Below, piece by piece: positions 63,154 through 64,000 of a stretch of 64,000 nucleotides of DNA. The notes under the pieces were generated by a model. That model had not been told where the DNA came from. It searched no databases and worked only from the letters and a program-made list of their open reading frames with translations. The DNA comes from an uncultured Paracoccaceae bacterium (lineage in GTDB: Bacteria > Pseudomonadota > Alphaproteobacteria > Rhodobacterales > Rhodobacteraceae). The stretch covers positions 62,001 to 126,000 of the forward strand of contig CANKVU010000012.1 of NCBI GenBank assembly GCA_947487205.1. Reading direction: 5' to 3'. The position numbers were made by a program, and so were the translations under genes. How positions within the stretch are numbered: the first letter of the stretch is position 1; the number at the start of each line of letters is the position of its first letter.

Positions 63154-63987
63154 ATGCGACATACGCTTCCCATCGCGCCGCAATTCTACGTGACGGCGCC
63201 GCAGCCTTGCCCGTATCTCGAGGGCCGGGTGGAGCGAAAATTGTTCACCGCGCTTCAGGGCGAGGACGCGCAGCTTCTGAACGACGCCCTGTCCAAGCAG
63301 GGATTCCGCCGTTCGCAGAACGTGCTCTACCGCCCGTCCTGCGCGGAATGCGCGGCGTGCCTGTCGGCGCGGATCAGGGTGGCGGATTTTGCGCCCACGC
63401 GCACGCAGCGGAAACTGCTACGCCGAAATTCCGACATCTCGCGCACGTCGAACGCGCCTTGGGCCACCGAGGCGCAGTACCAGCTGTTCCGGGACTATCT
63501 CGATTCGCGCCATTCCGACGGTGGCATGGCAGACATGGACATTTTCGAATTCGCAGCGATGATCGAGGAGACGCCGATCCGCAGCCGCGTGGTGGAATAT
63601 CTGCGTCCCGACCCCGATACCGGCCGTCCCGATCTGGCCGCCGTATGCCTGACCGACGTGCTCGATGACGGGCTGTCGATGGTCTATTCCTTCTACGACC
63701 CCGACTTGCGGTCGCGATCCCTGGGAACCTACGTGATCCTGGACCATGTGGCGATCGCGCGCGAAGCGGGCCTACCCTTCGTCTATCTCGGCTATTGGGT
63801 CCCCGGCAGCCCCAAGATGGGCTACAAGGCGGGCTTCTCGGGGCTTGAGATTTACAAGTCCCAGCACTGGCAGCCGATCGGCGAGCCCGCGGACCATGAT
63901 TCCGAGACGCACCCGCTCTCGACCGATCCGATCGCGGAACAGGTCGCGCGGCTCGATCTGCCCGATTCCATGTCCCGCCGCGACTGA
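63154..63987 (+). CDS. bpt: aspartate/glutamate leucyltransferase (Bpt-type aminoacyl-tRNA-protein transferase)
   Basis: 277 residues, full length. The N-terminal cysteine cluster C19 (QPCPYLEGR) and C63, C66, C69 (PSCAECAAC) is characteristic of ATE1/Bpt proteins. [20 protein letters not shown] and [15 protein letters not shown] form the GNAT-like core (in part). It moves leucine from Leu-tRNA to N-terminal Asp or Glu, marking proteins for ClpS/ClpAP decay. A much longer open frame upstream is not conserved. It ends 13 bases before the window edge. Confidence 0.93.
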   Translation: MRHTLPIAPQFYVTAPQPCPYLEGRVERKLFTALQGEDAQLLNDALSKQGFRRSQNVLYRPSCAECAACLSARIRVADFAPTRTQRKLLRRNSDISRTSNAPWATEAQYQLFRDYLDSRHSDGGMADMDIFEFAAMIEETPIRSRVVEYLRPDPDTGRPDLAAVCLTDVLDDGLSMVYSFYDPDLRSRSLGTYVILDHVAIAREAGLPFVYLGYWVPGSPKMGYKAGFSGLEIYKSQHWQPIGEPADHDSETHPLSTDPIAEQVARLDLPDSMSRRD

Positions 63988-64000
63988 CGCCGCCGCCCGG

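Overview
The window is very GC-rich chromosomal DNA from an alphaproteobacterium, most likely a marine or halotolerant member of the Rhodobacteraceae (Roseobacter group). This rests on gene content and not on a database search: families typical of that group (DUF6324, DUF6476, DUF2852, MmcB, DUF2160 in a glycerol importer), a tRNA-His with A73 and no G-1 (an alphaproteobacterial trait), ectoine-type TRAP genes, and valine and 3-hydroxybutyrate metabolism. Genes are tightly packed, with many ATGA overlaps. I see no phage, transposon, CRISPR array or rRNA operon.

Layout. 1-6.7 kb: end of a GlxA/AraC regulator, a complete branched-chain-amino-acid-type ABC importer (binding protein, LivG, LivF, LivH, LivM) and an overlapping MobA-like nucleotidyltransferase. 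6.7-14.4 kb: xylulokinase, DUF1499 protein, MazG, an orphan iron-binding protein, two tRNA-Asp and one tRNA-Val, a sugar dehydrogenase, CoaD, a CBS protein and a LysR regulator. 14.5-20.3 kb: valine degradation operon (mmsA, a carboxylate-amine ligase, isobutyryl-CoA dehydrogenase, 3-hydroxyisobutyryl-CoA hydrolase, mmsB), facing the LysR gene. 20.3-28.9 kb: oxidoreductase, rpoH, pseudouridine synthase, DUF6476, aroQ, tsf-rpsB, psuK-psuG, DUF502. 28.9-35.6 kb: patatin and bdhA, a predicted small RNA, an orphan YejA-like binding protein, a CsbD-like protein, an acyl-CoA synthetase and a DsbA-family protein.

35.9-40.2 kb: TeaABCD-like ectoine TRAP transporter with its universal stress protein, facing an Asp/Glu-racemase family gene. 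40.3-50.4 kb: methyltransferase, mfd, VTT protein, dsbB, arginase, thioesterase, enoyl-CoA hydratase, CoA-binding protein, rlmB, tRNA-Tyr, tRNA-His, DUF6324 and mmcB. 50.4-52.8 kb: a multi-TM gene carrying an in-frame amber codon and a frameshift, overlapping a membrane-anchored ClpP-like gene. 52.8-58.8 kb: glycerol ABC importer glpSTPQ-DUF2160-glpV. 59-64 kb: glnE with a small partner, DUF2852, RDD protein and Bpt aminoacyltransferase.

Taken together the region serves nutrient capture (five periplasmic binding proteins, two without partner genes), carbon use (valine, glycerol, hydroxybutyrate, xylulose, pseudouridine), osmoprotection (ectoine) and housekeeping. The items most worth a second look are the predicted small RNA at 31008-31084, the doubly broken gene before the ClpP-like protease, the complementary non-canonical ATPase motifs in GlpS/GlpT, five convergent gene pairs sharing a CTAG at their stops, and a perfect 19-bp palindrome at 62088-62106.
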